From: Arenicella sp.
GTDB taxonomy: Bacteria > Pseudomonadota > Gammaproteobacteria > Arenicellales > Arenicellaceae
Length of the DNA: 6,152 nucleotides
Direction: 5' to 3'
Assembly (NCBI GenBank): GCA_018677115.1
Contig: JAHHOC010000212.1
Span: forward strand, 1 to 6,152
Of the stretch, positions 1-6,152 are shown one piece after another (positions within the stretch are counted from its first letter, which is position 1; every line of letters starts with the position of its first letter). Under the pieces are notes generated by a model. It was given only the letters and a program-made list of their open reading frames with translations. It had not been told where the DNA came from and did not search any database. Both the position numbers and the translations under genes were made by a program.

Positions 1-280
1 GGTCAACCCGCTGGATGCCCGAGCCATCGATCCAGTGCAGAATTTTCTGCATCGTGGACCAGGTCATTATTTCGGTACGTTTGGGCCCAGCGTCGACGTG
101 GCAATGATGGCATGCCTGATTGCACAGCTTGCCCAGGTTGATCTGTAATTCCTGTGGCTGTTGATGTGTCAATTGACCGGAATGGGCCCGCAGCACTTCA
201 TGGAAATGCGGTCCACACGACGGAATTAACAGCTCGTCAGCAAGATCAACATCTGCCTGAACTTCTACATCGAGGGTCAT
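1..280 (-). CDS. arsS: ArsS-like radical SAM protein, N-terminal fragment (cut by window edge)
   Basis: This is the first 93 codons of a gene that continues past the left edge. Residues 53-60 read CNQACHHC, a CxxxCxxC motif that binds the radical SAM [4Fe-4S] cluster. It sits inside a stretch (LGKLCNQACHHCHVDAGPKR) that I recognise from the ArsS family, assigned to arsenosugar biosynthesis and also called radical SAM/Cys-rich domain proteins. In that pathway ArsS is thought to act after the methyltransferase ArsM, joining a SAM-derived deoxyadenosyl group to arsenic; this comes from family knowledge. The chosen start is the ATG at 280-278, but no clear ribosome-binding site precedes it. An in-frame GTG at 307-305 would add nine residues and is the alternative. 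The C-terminal Cys-rich domain, which can carry selenocysteine in some members, lies outside the window. The radical SAM call is firm; the exact substrate is inferred from family resemblance. Confidence 0.85.
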   Translation of the reverse strand, partial: MTLDVEVQADVDLADELLIPSCGPHFHEVLRAHSGQLTHQQPQELQINLGKLCNQACHHCHVDAGPKRTEIMTWSTMQKILHWIDGSGIQRVD

Positions 281-376
281 GTCACTTGTTTGGTTTAATG
301 AATTCACTATTGCTAAAGGCTTAGGCTGCAGCGCCTACTGTAATATCGATGACTTTCAGCATAATATCATCTGCTC
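281..376. other. Intergenic gap between the FIST gene and the ArsS-like gene
   Basis: This 96-base gap holds no recognisable RNA gene. On the minus strand a short inverted repeat (TAGGC, loop GCTGCA, GCCTA) lies at about 322-337, without a following T-run, so it is a poor terminator. A 13-codon open frame (362 to 321, MLKVIDITVGAAA) lies in the gap; it has only a weak purine-rich stretch upstream and no known homologue that I recognise. No convincing -35/-10 pair for the ArsS-like gene was found. Whether that gene has its own promoter is therefore undecided. Confidence 0.5.
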
Positions 377-1495
377 TCAGGCAAATACCGCAAACACGGT
401 CGAATAGTGATGTATCAGCCCGGATAGTTTGTGGCCAGGGGCGATTTCACCGTTGCCATAAAAACCCAGCAGCGGTGTACCTGGGAAAATCTCCTGAAAA
501 AGCTCAATATCCCGGTCTCGCCCATTGAAAAACTCGGCGCCGCGACCAATATTCGGAAACATCAGTCCGAATACCGGCGAACCGGTCATCTTGTTGCTCG
601 CAGTAAGCAGGCTTTCGCGCATCATGCGTTGCGCATGTTGCTCATCACGCAAAGCCCAAAAAATATGCCTGCCCGCCTTTACTGAACCTGACAGGTGAAT
701 GCGTGCTCGGTTTTCGTCAGTCGAGACAATGTGCTGCAGCTTGTAATGGCCGAGTTCAATGGACTCCAGCGAATTGTTCTCGGAGACAGCACAAAGCAGG
801 TTATAGGGCTGCTTAAGCCCGACTGCATGCAGGTTTTGTGGCAGATGAGACAGTAAATTGTCTGTTGCCGGCATCTGATCAACTTCCAATAACATATGAC
901 CCTGCGAACGGTTCACCTGCATGACAGGCGATAACGAGGTAATGCCCTGACCCACGCCGATCTGGTAGTTCCAGTCGTTGCTAAAGGCCAAATGTACATA
1001 TTCGTTTTCAATGATACGGCCACTTTGCCAGACAGAGAACGGTCCATGTCCGAAGTGATCACTGCTGATCGCACCGATTTGTGGGATAGCACAGGCGTTA
1101 ACTGCAATTGTTGCTGCATTCGGCGAGGTCAGCGTGAGTGACAACTTCGAGTTTATTCCCTGATGCTGCAACACCTTTTGCGGTTGCAAGCCCAAGCCTT
1201 GTGGAAATACCATAGCTACCGCGCCTTCCGCATCCAGCAACCAGTCTTCCTCTGTTAGCAGGCTGACAGCACAACATCCGAACACCTGGGGTGTACCAGC
1301 AGCCTTTGCTGCCTCGCGGATGGCGTTTTGCGGATTTTGGGCGTAGCCGGTAGTCAGGAACAGCAGCACGCTGCCAACCGTGCAGGGTGCCATTTTTGAT
1401 AGCGCACGATCAACCGCGTTGTGAGCATGTTCCGCCTTGGCGAGCGCTCCGTAGCTAATGCCGGTGGCTATTTTACCCGGACCAGAATCACTCAT
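377..1495 (-). CDS. FIST-domain sensory protein (FIST_N plus FIST_C), 372 aa
   Basis: This is a soluble, standalone FIST protein. FIST domains are proposed intracellular sensors of small ligands, possibly amino acids, and often occur fused or next to signalling outputs; here there is no output domain, signal peptide or membrane segment. FIST_N covers roughly residues 25-215, including the VFGCCAVSLL segment (71-80), which matches the family's Gly-Cys region. FIST_C covers roughly 225-365, with GLMFPNIGRG (309-318) and GFYGNGEIAP (344-353) typical of its end. Length is normal for the family. The start is the ATG at 1495-1493: AAGG at 1505-1502 lies 6 bases upstream, and the ATG overlaps the nth stop in ATGAGTGA. 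A longer in-frame version starting at 1582 would run 95 bases into nth and adds residues unlike the family. Translational coupling to nth is likely. The family call is firm; ligand and partner are unknown. Confidence 0.85.
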   Translation of the reverse strand: MSDSGPGKIATGISYGALAKAEHAHNAVDRALSKMAPCTVGSVLLFLTTGYAQNPQNAIREAAKAAGTPQVFGCCAVSLLTEEDWLLDAEGAVAMVFPQGLGLQPQKVLQHQGINSKLSLTLTSPNAATIAVNACAIPQIGAISSDHFGHGPFSVWQSGRIIENEYVHLAFSNDWNYQIGVGQGITSLSPVMQVNRSQGHMLLEVDQMPATDNLLSHLPQNLHAVGLKQPYNLLCAVSENNSLESIELGHYKLQHIVSTDENRARIHLSGSVKAGRHIFWALRDEQHAQRMMRESLLTASNKMTGSPVFGLMFPNIGRGAEFFNGRDRDIELFQEIFPGTPLLGFYGNGEIAPGHKLSGLIHHYSTVFAVFA

Positions 1496-2126
1496 CGAAT
1501 ACCTTGTGCCTGAATTCACACAGATCGCTGACCACACAGGAACCACAGCGGGGTTTACGGGCGATGCAGGTATAGCGGCCATGCAGAATTAGCCAGTGAT
1601 GTGCATCAACCAGGAATTCTTCCGGAATGAACTTGAGCAGCGCTTTCTCCACCGCCAGCACGGTTTTTCCGGGTGCGATATTGGTTCGGTTAGCGACCCT
1701 GAAAATATGCGTATCTACTGCCATGGTAGGCTGGCCGAAAGCTGTATTCAATACTACATTGGCTGTTTTTCGGCCAACCCCCGGGAGCGCTTCGAGTTGT
1801 GCTCTATTGTCCGGGACCGTTCCATCATGCCGCTCTATTAACATTTTGCACGTGGCAATAACATTTTTGGCCTTGCTGTTATACAAACCGATGGACTTAA
1901 TGTATTCACTGAGGCTGTCAACCCCGAGCGCGTAGATATGTTCAGGGGTATTGGCTTTGGCAAACAATTTAGCGGTGGCTTTATTGACGCTGACGTCGGT
2001 GGCCTGCGCAGAGAGAATCACCGCGATCAGCAATTCAAAGTCAGAGTTATAAATGAGCTCGGTGGTCGGATTGGGATTTTCGTCGCGCAGGCGAGAAAAG
2101 ATTTCGTGACGTTTGGTTTTATTCAT
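1488..2126 (-). CDS. nth: Endonuclease III, base-excision repair DNA glycosylase/AP lyase
   Basis: Nth removes oxidised pyrimidines from DNA and cleaves the resulting abasic site by beta-elimination. The protein is 212 residues, against 211 in E. coli, and key positions share the E. coli numbering. The helix-hairpin-helix LPGVGRKTA contains the Schiff-base lysine K120. The catalytic aspartate D138 lies in VDTHIFRV. The C-terminal [4Fe-4S] loop is C187-x6-C194-x2-C197-x5-C203, complete. The start MNKTKRHEIF at 2126 aligns with the E. coli N-terminus (MNKAKRLEIL). A longer open frame from 2177 would overlap the upstream gene by 50 bases and add an Arg-rich tail unlike the family, so it was not used. 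The gene begins 1 base after the RnfB-like stop (TGA-A-ATG) and overlaps the FIST start by 8 bases. An AAGGA lies 14 bases upstream, too far to be strong, so coupling probably drives initiation. Confidence 0.98.
   Translation of the reverse strand: MNKTKRHEIFSRLRDENPNPTTELIYNSDFELLIAVILSAQATDVSVNKATAKLFAKANTPEHIYALGVDSLSEYIKSIGLYNSKAKNVIATCKMLIERHDGTVPDNRAQLEALPGVGRKTANVVLNTAFGQPTMAVDTHIFRVANRTNIAPGKTVLAVEKALLKFIPEEFLVDAHHWLILHGRYTCIARKPRCGSCVVSDLCEFRHKVFDE
1502..1505 (-). promoter_or_regulatory. Ribosome-binding site of the FIST gene
   Basis: On the minus strand AAGG stands 6 bases before the ATG at 1495, inside the end of nth. It is the best Shine-Dalgarno match among the starts in this window, and it decides the FIST start in favour of 1495 over the longer open frame. 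Confidence 0.65.
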
Positions 2127-2127
2127 T

Positions 2128-2778
2128 TCAGCGGCGCGGATCCTTATCCGATTTGGCCCGTTCCCTAACCCGTGCAATGGATGCGGCGATATCGTTCTTT
2201 ATCTGCGCAGAGCCTTTTTCTTTACTAAGTTCCCGCAATTTCTTGAGCGAACTTCTTGACTGTCTGCGTTTGTGCTCTCGTTGCAATTTATTATTCGTCA
2301 ATATTCTGGCCCTGCTGGCTGCCTGCGGCGAATAATCCGGCCAGCGCCAGCTCAGGTCCGGGTGTTGCGGCTGATCGACCATATCTATGCAATCCACAGG
2401 GCAGGGCTCCAGGCACAGCTCACAACCGGTGCAATCCTGCGTAATCACGGTATGCATATACTTTGCGGCGCCAACAATTGCATCGGTGGGGCAGCTGCCT
2501 ATACACATGACGCAACCTATGCACACATCCTCATCAATGACTGCAACCTGTTTCGTCTTGGTGACTCCGAACTTGGGATCTAACGGCTTGCCGATTTTGC
2601 CTAGCAGTGCAGCCAGGCCTCGTATAGTTACCTCACCACCTGGCGGGCATTGGTTGATATCGGCCTCGCCGCTGGCAATAGCTGAGGCATAGTCGTAACA
2701 GCGCGGATAACTGCACTGCGTGCACTGTGTTTGTGGCAGCCACTCGTCAATCTGGCGAATCTTCTCGGGCGAACCCAT
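2128..2778 (-). CDS. rnfB: Soluble RnfB-like polyferredoxin (three Fe-S cluster motifs)
   Basis: This 216-residue protein resembles subunit B of the Rnf/Rsx electron-transport complex but lacks its N-terminal membrane helix and begins almost directly at the first cluster domain. That domain has C19-x2-C22-x4-C27-x16-C44, within [14 protein letters not shown] and CPPGG, as in RnfB. Two ferredoxin-type [4Fe-4S] motifs follow: C86/C89/C92/C96 ([12 protein letters not shown]) and C116/C119/C122/C126 ([12 protein letters not shown]). All twelve cluster cysteines are present. Residues from about 155 to the end form a very basic, probably helical tail. It is likely cytoplasmic. No other Rnf subunit is present in the window, so a full ion-pumping complex is not implied here. 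From memory, a lone RnfB beside nth or metG occurs in several proteobacteria, and E. coli places rsxABCDGE just before nth. The ATG at 2778 has no clear Shine-Dalgarno site; it sits 6 bases after the metG stop. Its electron donor and acceptor are unknown. Confidence 0.9.
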   Translation of the reverse strand: MGSPEKIRQIDEWLPQTQCTQCSYPRCYDYASAIASGEADINQCPPGGEVTIRGLAALLGKIGKPLDPKFGVTKTKQVAVIDEDVCIGCVMCIGSCPTDAIVGAAKYMHTVITQDCTGCELCLEPCPVDCIDMVDQPQHPDLSWRWPDYSPQAASRARILTNNKLQREHKRRQSRSSLKKLRELSKEKGSAQIKNDIAASIARVRERAKSDKDPRR

Positions 2779-2784
2779 TGCGCA

Positions 2785-4824
2785 CTACTTGACCCGCATG
2801 CCCGGTTTCGCACCATCGTCAGGACCCAGTATGAACAACTCAGAGCCGCCAGGGCCGGCGGCCAATACCATACCTTCGGACAACCCAAAGCGCATCTTTC
2901 GAGGTGCCAGATTTGCCACCATAACGGTCAGCCGGCCAACTAGTTGCTCAGGATTGTAGGCCGATTTAATGCCTGCAAAGACGTTGCGGGTTTCACCCCC
3001 GATATCAAGCGTCAACTGAAGTAATTTGTCTGCATTCTCCACATGCTGGGCAGCAACGATCTTGGCGATTCGCAGGTCCAGTTTAGCAAAGTCATCGAAA
3101 CTGATTTCACCGGCCAGCGGATCCTTGGCCAGCAACGAGTCTGGCTGTGTAGCATCTGCCTCAGGTAATTCCTTGCTGTCCTCGATCATGTTGGCTATCG
3201 ATTGGGGCTCGATTCGGATCATAAGCGGCTTAAATTTATTTATTTTGTTGCCATACAGCGGGCGATGCAAGTCTTCCCAACTCAGCGCGCCACAGTTTAA
3301 AAAAGATTCTGCTTCGGCTACCAGTGCAGGAAGCACCGGCTTCAGATAGATACATAGCGAGCGGAACCCATTGATACCTGCTGTACATATCTGTTGCACC
3401 TCATCAAGCTTGCTTTCGTGTTTGATTAATTGCCAGGGTTTGCGCTCGTCGATGTATTGATTGGCCTGATCTGCCAATGCCATGATTTCCCGCATGGCCT
3501 GGGAAAACTCGCGGCGTTCATACCTGCCGGCAATTGAATCAGCCGCTGCTTCAAACGCAGCCTGCAATTCCGGCGAGTCGCTTTGCGAGGCCAATTCGCC
3601 GTTGAAGCGTTTGCCGATAAAGCCAGCGCAACGCGAGGCAATATTTACCAGCTTGCCAACCAGATCGGAATTGACTCGGGTAGAAAAATCCTCCAGATTC
3701 ATATCCATATCCACCACCCCGGAGCCCGATTTTGCAGCGAAGTAGTAGCGCAGATATTCGGGATTCAGGTGTTCCAGGTAGGTCGAGGCACGGATGAAAG
3801 TGCCTCGCGACTTTGACATCTTGGCACCATCAACGGTTAGAAAACCGTGTACAAAAACGCCAGAGGGTATTCTGTATCGGGCAGCATACAGCAGCGCAGG
3901 CCAGAACAGGGTATGAAAGCGGACAATATCCTTGCCAATAAAGTGATAAACCTCGGTGTCGGCGCTGGCGTCGGTCGACCAGTAACTTTCCCAATCCTCG
4001 CCGGTGAGTTCACAGTGCGCTTTGTGACTGGCCATGTAGCCAATAGGCGCGTCTAGCCAGACGTAAAAAAATTTACCCGGTGCATCGGGGATTTCAAAGC
4101 CCCAGTAGGGTTCGTCCCGGCTGATATCCCAATCCAGTAACCCACCCTCGAACCATTCAGTAAGCTTATTGGCGATTTCAGGTTGCAGTGCGTCAGATTG
4201 TCGCCAGTCTGACAACATCTGTTCGAACTCAGATACCTTAAAAAAGTAATGTTCGCTTTCCCGCATGACCGGAGGCTTGCCAGATAAAACAGAGTAGGGA
4301 TCAATTAATTCAGTGCTGTCATAAGTGCTGCCGCAAACCTCGCAGTTGTCGCCGTACTGATCGGGACTTTTGCATTTCGGGCAGGTGCCTTTGACATAGC
4401 GGTCTGGCAGGAACATGCCTTTTTCTTCATCGAACGATTGCTCGATAGTCCTCACATCGATATGACCACCCTGTTTCAGCCGCAGGTATATTTCAGTACT
4501 GATCTGTTGATTCTGACGTGCGTGAGTGCCGACGTAGCTATCCAGATCAATATTGAAGCCACGTAATGACTCTATATGTTGAGACTCCATTTGGTCGATC
4601 AGTTGTTGCGGAGTCAGGCCCTTTTCCGCGGCGCTCAACATTATCGGCGTGCCATGCTGGTCATCGCCTCCCACGAAGGTGACTTGGTGGCCGCGCAATT
4701 TTTGAAATCGCACCCAGATATCCGCCTGCATAAATCCGACCATATGCCCAAGGTGCAGAGCCCCGTTGGCATAGGGCAGGGCATTTGAAACCAGAATTTT
4801 TCGGGGCGGGGCAGGCGCTGACAT
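2785..4824 (-). CDS. metG: Methionyl-tRNA synthetase with C-terminal tRNA-binding domain
   Basis: MetG charges tRNA-Met with methionine in an ATP-dependent reaction in the cytoplasm. At 679 residues it matches the long dimeric E. coli type (677). The class I signature HLGH is at 24-27 and KMSKS at 335-339. The zinc knuckle has four cysteines, C148, C151, C161 and C164. Methionine-pocket residues known from E. coli are kept with an offset of three: L16, Y18, D55, W256 and H304. The anticodon-reading tryptophan is W464. The C-terminal EMAP/Trbp111-like tRNA-binding and dimerisation domain covers about 575-679 and contains the conserved [10 protein letters not shown] segment. The start at 4824 gives an N-terminus of normal length; no strong ribosome-binding site precedes it. 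The stop is TAG at 2787-2785. A likely promoter lies in the upstream gap, making metG the probable first gene of a unit running through rnfB, nth and the FIST gene. Confidence 0.98.
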   Translation of the reverse strand: MSAPAPPRKILVSNALPYANGALHLGHMVGFMQADIWVRFQKLRGHQVTFVGGDDQHGTPIMLSAAEKGLTPQQLIDQMESQHIESLRGFNIDLDSYVGTHARQNQQISTEIYLRLKQGGHIDVRTIEQSFDEEKGMFLPDRYVKGTCPKCKSPDQYGDNCEVCGSTYDSTELIDPYSVLSGKPPVMRESEHYFFKVSEFEQMLSDWRQSDALQPEIANKLTEWFEGGLLDWDISRDEPYWGFEIPDAPGKFFYVWLDAPIGYMASHKAHCELTGEDWESYWSTDASADTEVYHFIGKDIVRFHTLFWPALLYAARYRIPSGVFVHGFLTVDGAKMSKSRGTFIRASTYLEHLNPEYLRYYFAAKSGSGVVDMDMNLEDFSTRVNSDLVGKLVNIASRCAGFIGKRFNGELASQSDSPELQAAFEAAADSIAGRYERREFSQAMREIMALADQANQYIDERKPWQLIKHESKLDEVQQICTAGINGFRSLCIYLKPVLPALVAEAESFLNCGALSWEDLHRPLYGNKINKFKPLMIRIEPQSIANMIEDSKELPEADATQPDSLLAKDPLAGEISFDDFAKLDLRIAKIVAAQHVENADKLLQLTLDIGGETRNVFAGIKSAYNPEQLVGRLTVMVANLAPRKMRFGLSEGMVLAAGPGGSELFILGPDDGAKPGMRVK

Positions 4825-4856
4825 GGCTTTTAAAAGTAGTGCAAGGATGCGGCCCT

Positions 4857-4885
4857 AATGTAACTGTTTTACTGCCAGTTCACAA
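4857..4885 (-). promoter_or_regulatory. Candidate sigma-70 promoter for metG
   Basis: Read on the minus strand, TTGTGA (4885-4880) and TACATT (4862-4857) are separated by 17 bases, and each matches four of six consensus positions. Transcription would start near 4850, giving a leader of about 26 bases before the metG ATG. Position in the only sizeable gap upstream of metG supports the call, but the boxes are imperfect and this is a prediction by eye. Confidence 0.4.
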
Positions 4886-4896
4886 TCGGGCAATTA

Positions 4897-4915
4897 AGGC
4901 CTGGCCCCCTGGCCT
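4897..4915 (-). terminator. Candidate weak terminator hairpin after the VC0807-like gene
   Basis: Six bases past the stop codon at 4922, the minus strand reads AGGCC, A, GG, a GGG loop, CC, A, GGCCT. This folds into a five-pair GC-rich stem, one A-A mismatch and two more pairs. It is followed by TAATT rather than a run of Ts, so a rho-independent terminator would be weak. It lies just upstream of the candidate metG promoter, as expected for a boundary between transcription units. Confidence 0.35.
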
Positions 4916-4921
4916 GCTACC

Positions 4922-5632
4922 TTATTGGTGTACTATATCTTCAAGCTTAAGGCCGGTCAGGCTGCGGATATTACGGATAACATAAAACAATGCATACATA
5001 GTGATGACCATGCACGGCAGTACGATAACCGGATAGCTCATCAGGTTCATGGTGCCGAGTTCGCTGTTAAACTCAGGCGTCCCCGAGGGGCTGACAACAA
5101 TCCACTTCGCCAGCAGGTAATTGAGCACCGCTGAAAGCATAAAAGAGCCTGCCAGCATCCAGGTGGCTTTGATCATGATCTTATCGAAATCTGCCTGCGT
5201 TTTATTTTGTGCAAGTTGTTTGGCTATTTTTGCTGTGTCCATAACCAGGTCGTTGTACAGAAATGTGCGGATTAACGGGTACTTGGTGTAGCTGGATATT
5301 AGAGTGGCAAGCCCTATGATCAAGGGGATTAACGCCTCTTTGATGGCAATATATTCTTTTGGCAGTTGCAGTATTCCAATGCTGCCGGTGAGCAATATGC
5401 TGATAAATCCCAGCGCCGGCACAAAATTTATTTTTTTATCCTGCAGGAATTCATAGATTCCAACCAGCAGCGGCAGGCTGAGCGCAACGACCAGAGCATA
5501 AGTACTGCCGAGCATGTCGACTCCGCTAAGCTTCTTCAAGATCAGCGTAGGAATCAATATACAGAGCACCAGATCAATGAGAATCTTGTTGGCGCCTGGC
5601 CTTTTCCTGGTAGTTGCCAGATCTTCAGTCAT
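4922..5632 (-). CDS. Six-helix inner-membrane protein, VC0807-like family
   Basis: The 236-residue product is strongly hydrophobic and resembles the uncharacterised VC0807 family of proteobacterial membrane proteins, recognised from its overall pattern (GSTYALVVALSLPLLVGIYE and the following loop). About six membrane segments are visible at residues 17-34, 44-62, 69-88, 98-115, 155-180 and 199-219. A charged cytoplasmic-type N-terminus (TTRKRPGANK) precedes the first, and an amphipathic loop with KIAKQLAQNK sits at about 130-150. No catalytic motif is seen, and no function is established for the family that I can state. The ATG at 5632 lies 11 bases after the stop of the outer-membrane protein gene, without a clear Shine-Dalgarno site, so the two are probably cotranscribed. 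Family assignment is from memory and moderately sure; membrane location is nearly certain. Confidence 0.75.
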   Translation of the reverse strand: MTEDLATTRKRPGANKILIDLVLCILIPTLILKKLSGVDMLGSTYALVVALSLPLLVGIYEFLQDKKINFVPALGFISILLTGSIGILQLPKEYIAIKEALIPLIIGLATLISSYTKYPLIRTFLYNDLVMDTAKIAKQLAQNKTQADFDKIMIKATWMLAGSFMLSAVLNYLLAKWIVVSPSGTPEFNSELGTMNLMSYPVIVLPCMVITMYALFYVIRNIRSLTGLKLEDIVHQ

Positions 5633-5643
5633 ATCGCAATGCG

Positions 5644-6152
5644 CTAGAAATTATAGCGCAATCCTACCGTGGTGCTGTCAAAGCTGGCCTTAATGTCCGA
5701 GTCTTCAATCTCTATCGATTCAAAGTCAAGGGTTATGCCTATATTGTCGGTAACAAAAAATTGTCCGCCAACACCATAGCTGTTTCCCGCGTCCTCGCTG
5801 GGTCTACCAATTTTTGCATTTAATTCCACGCGATCTGTGACATTGAAACGCGCGCCGATTTCAGCACCTACGCTGGTGCCATCTGCATCCTCATCGAAGC
5901 CACCGCCACGCAGGCTCAGATCGTCATTGCGCGCTTTGATCAAGCCATAGATCGATGAACGCGGCAAATAGAAATTAAGTCCCAGTGCAAACGTGCTGAT
6001 AGAGTCTTCCAGCCGGGAATTAAAGATTTCCTCACTTTCCAGTTCAAAGCGCGCTGCCTGCAGGATCAACATGCCCAGCTCAACGCTGGCATTCAGCGCA
6101 AAGCCGTCCATGTCGAGTGCGACCGACAAGCCACTGTCGCGCACTTCAAAGT
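5644..6152 (-). CDS. Outer-membrane beta-barrel protein, C-terminal part (cut by window edge)
   Basis: The open frame continues past the right edge, so the N-terminus and any signal peptide are not visible; 168 residues and the TAG stop (5646-5644) are seen. The sequence shows alternating hydrophobic and polar residues typical of amphipathic beta strands, for example TSVGAEIGARFNV, YGVGGQFFVTDNIGITLDF and TTVGLRYNF. It ends in phenylalanine preceded by an aromatic-rich strand, the classic C-terminal signal for insertion by the BAM complex. Turns are rich in Asp and Glu, giving an acidic protein. It resembles small porin-like beta-barrel families (OmpA-like or OmpW-like barrel folds), but no specific family can be named. 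The GTG at 6144-6142 can serve as a start codon on paper, but codons for F and E precede it in frame and the barrel would be cut short, so it was not chosen. It forms a tight pair with the downstream inner-membrane gene. Confidence 0.8.
   Translation of the reverse strand, partial: FEVRDSGLSVALDMDGFALNASVELGMLILQAARFELESEEIFNSRLEDSISTFALGLNFYLPRSSIYGLIKARNDDLSLRGGGFDEDADGTSVGAEIGARFNVTDRVELNAKIGRPSEDAGNSYGVGGQFFVTDNIGITLDFESIEIEDSDIKASFDSTTVGLRYNF

Noticed and set aside
2..148. Plus-strand open frame at the left edge ending in TAA at 148
   Set aside because: The opposite strand encodes the CxxxCxxC radical SAM motif with clear family resemblance, so this is a shadow.
431..685. Plus-strand open frame of about 84 codons inside the FIST gene
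   Set aside because: It is antisense to the conserved FIST_C coding region, and no motif or ribosome-binding site supports it.
1496..1582. A longer FIST start at 1582 adding 29 residues
   Set aside because: It lies inside nth, and the ATG at 1495 has both a good AAGG site and the ATGAGTGA coupling junction.
1627..1935. Plus-strand open frames antisense to nth
   Set aside because: They lie opposite the helix-hairpin-helix and catalytic region, whose conservation explains the open frames; the proteins resemble nothing known.
2127..2177. A longer nth start at 2177 adding 17 residues
   Set aside because: It overlaps the RnfB-like gene by 50 bases, and the added Arg-rich residues have no counterpart in E. 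coli Nth, which aligns from the ATG at 2126.
3026..3349. Plus-strand open frame of about 107 codons inside metG
   Set aside because: It is antisense to a fully conserved metG region, has a Ser-rich composition typical of a shadow frame and resembles no family.
4825..4921. A riboswitch or T-box leader upstream of metG
   Set aside because: The gap is only 97 bases and the predicted leader about 26 bases, too short for a known T-box or SAM riboswitch; only a simple hairpin belonging to the upstream gene end is seen.

Overview
The window looks like chromosomal DNA from a gammaproteobacterium, probably free-living or marine. The Nth, MetG and RnfB-like proteins are close to my recollection of their E. 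coli and other proteobacterial counterparts, base composition is moderate, and the last gene encodes an acidic outer-membrane beta-barrel. No contig name or taxonomic marker is present, so the placement is inference. Both outer genes are cut by the window edges.

All seven genes lie on the minus strand, so transcription runs from high to low coordinates. In that order they are: the C-terminal part of an outer-membrane beta-barrel protein (6152 to 5644); a six-helix inner-membrane protein resembling the VC0807 family (5632 to 4922); a 97-base gap holding a GC-rich hairpin and a plausible promoter; metG, methionyl-tRNA synthetase (4824 to 2785); a soluble RnfB-like polyferredoxin (2778 to 2128); nth, endonuclease III (2126 to 1488); a FIST-domain sensor protein (1495 to 377); a 96-base gap; and the N-terminal part of an ArsS-like radical SAM enzyme (280 to 1).

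The block from metG to the FIST gene is packed like one operon. metG and the RnfB-like gene are 6 bases apart and in the same frame, rnfB and nth are 1 base apart, and nth and the FIST gene overlap by 8 bases in an ATGAGTGA junction. It links translation (MetG), electron transfer (RnfB-like), base-excision repair by an iron-sulfur glycosylase (Nth) and a sensory domain (FIST). The remaining Rnf/Rsx subunits are absent from the window. The ArsS-like gene may be a separate unit or a late member of the same transcript.

No tRNA, rRNA, CRISPR array, insertion sequence or long repeat was seen. Most genes are well-known families. The points worth a second look are the lone soluble RnfB beside an Fe-S DNA repair enzyme, the coupled FIST gene, the in-frame amber junction after metG, and the ArsS-like gene at the left edge. 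I do not see clear evidence of a wholly undescribed system.
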